DNA of 23,395 nucleotides, taken from the NCBI GenBank assembly GCA_023423795.1, contig JAFAEX010000033.1, forward strand, positions 1-23,395, in the 5' to 3' direction. The stretch's first letter is position 1. Every line of letters starts with the position of its first letter. The position numbers and the translations under genes are program-made. The notes below the pieces were generated by a model. The model saw nothing but the letters and a program-made list of their open reading frames with translations, had not been told where the DNA came from and did no database searches. Shown piece by piece: positions 22,653-23,395 of this stretch. Origin of the DNA: Chloroflexota bacterium. Lineage in GTDB: Bacteria > Chloroflexota > Chloroflexia > Thermomicrobiales > UBA6265.

Positions 22653-22785
22653 CGGGCCGCCCCAAGCCGGGGCAAGCCAACGGCGCGATATCCGCAATCC
22701 CTCCACGATCCGGCAATCCCGGGGTGCGGCGCGGCTGCTACCCTTGGGCTCCGCGAACCGGACACGCCGGAGGGGACGATCGCGC

Positions 22786-23395
22786 ATGGCCACCGCGCCG
22801 CTCACGACAAGCATCCGGACCCGGAGGAACGCCGCGTCGCCCGCGGTGCAGGCGCGGCGGATGGCGGCGATCCCCTTCGTGGTCGGCGTCTGCTGCTCGC
22901 TGCTCGGCTTTTTCTGGGACATCCAGTGGCACGTGGACGTCGGGCCGGACACGTTCTTCACGCTGCCGCACCTCGTGCTCTACAGCGGCATCGCCATCTC
23001 CGGGCTAGTCAGCCTCGCGGTGGTGCTGGCGACCACGGCCGCCGCCCGGCGCGGCGACCCCGCCGCGTTCGTCGGGACGACGCCGGTGCTGCGCGGGGCC
23101 TACCGCGCGCCGCTGGGGTACCTCGTCGGCGGGTTCGGGGCGCTGTCGTTCCTGCTCTACGGACTGCTCGACCAGTGGTGGCACGGCCTGTACGGGTTCG
23201 ACGTCACGCTGGTGTCGCCGCCGCACGTCGGGCTTATCCTCTCGATCTTCGTCACCATGGCCGGGGCGCTCGTGGCGTTCGCGGCGGAGGACCGGCGCGC
23301 GCCGTCGCGGGCGAGCGCGCTGCTGGTGGCGGTCGCCGCCGCAATCCTCGCCGCGTTCCTGACTCCCATGGTGATGGACGTGATGCCGTGGCGAC
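22786..23395 (+). CDS. Membrane protein with duplicated D-x2-WH ... PH motif (3' end outside window)
   Basis: I do not recognise a named family. The visible 203 residues have a short basic N-terminus and about five hydrophobic segments: 29-44, 63-85, 110-128, 147-167 and 177-196. A motif occurs twice. The first is WDIQWHVD...FTLPH, with Asp45, Trp48, His49, Asp51 and Pro61-His62. The second is LDQWWHG...VSPPH, with Asp129, Trp132, His133, Asp139 and Pro146-His147. Each copy sits at the end of one membrane segment and the start of the next. The four His and paired Asp suggest an intramembrane or interfacial metal or haem site, which is inference. ATG 22786 has GGAGG 12 nt upstream, a somewhat long spacing. 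The gene runs off the window. Confidence 0.8.
   Translation, partial: MATAPLTTSIRTRRNAASPAVQARRMAAIPFVVGVCCSLLGFFWDIQWHVDVGPDTFFTLPHLVLYSGIAISGLVSLAVVLATTAAARRGDPAAFVGTTPVLRGAYRAPLGYLVGGFGALSFLLYGLLDQWWHGLYGFDVTLVSPPHVGLILSIFVTMAGALVAFAAEDRRAPSRASALLVAVAAAILAAFLTPMVMDVMPWR

Overview
The window is about 70% GC. Coding is dense, start codons mix ATG, GTG and TTG, and most genes have purine-rich Shine-Dalgarno sites. At least two genes instead have a -10-like hexamer placed so that transcription would begin on the start codon (leaderless). A lipoprotein with a Thr/Pro-rich linker, NlpC/P60 and DUF4352-like surface proteins, and the general gene content suggest a high-GC Chloroflexota, possibly Thermomicrobia-like. 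That assignment is inference; no rRNA or marker gene is present. I see no tRNA, rRNA, CRISPR array, transposase or phage gene.

Layout. 1-5439 is all on the minus strand: an MFS exporter (cut by the window edge), a secreted NlpC/P60 wall hydrolase with a long structured 5' leader, and a two-gene operon in which a class II HDAC-like deacetylase overlaps an all-coiled-coil protein by ATGA. 5768-9912 holds an M20D amidohydrolase, a divergent small hypothetical protein, an AI-2E family permease with an upstream zinc-ribbon protein, and a DinB-like protein. 9913-11929 is gene-poor: a repeat island, one 2TM-domain protein, and an AT-richer spacer. 11930-14444 is a divergent ABC exporter/TetR pair with a clear palindromic operator between them. 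An HtrA-type lipoprotein protease follows, convergent with and overlapping tetR. 15819-23395 is all plus strand: a Tat-exported small subunit plus GMC flavoprotein (a membrane-associated sugar/alcohol dehydrogenase), a HerA-like ATPase, a methyltransferase, a double DUF4352-like protein, a SnoaL-like protein, and a His/Trp-motif membrane protein (cut by the edge).

The most unusual content is non-coding. Heptanucleotide tandem repeats are arranged as giant hairpins at two loci. One sits exactly on the stop codons of two convergent genes; the other lies just before the ribosome-binding site of the GMC subunit. There is also a 47-bp perfect inverted repeat inside a cluster of about 46-50 bp repeat units that also occur 5 kb away, and a REP-like palindrome family with three copies. 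Upstream of the NlpC/P60 gene a TTGACA promoter, a structured leader and an intrinsic-terminator-like hairpin look like an attenuator or riboswitch.
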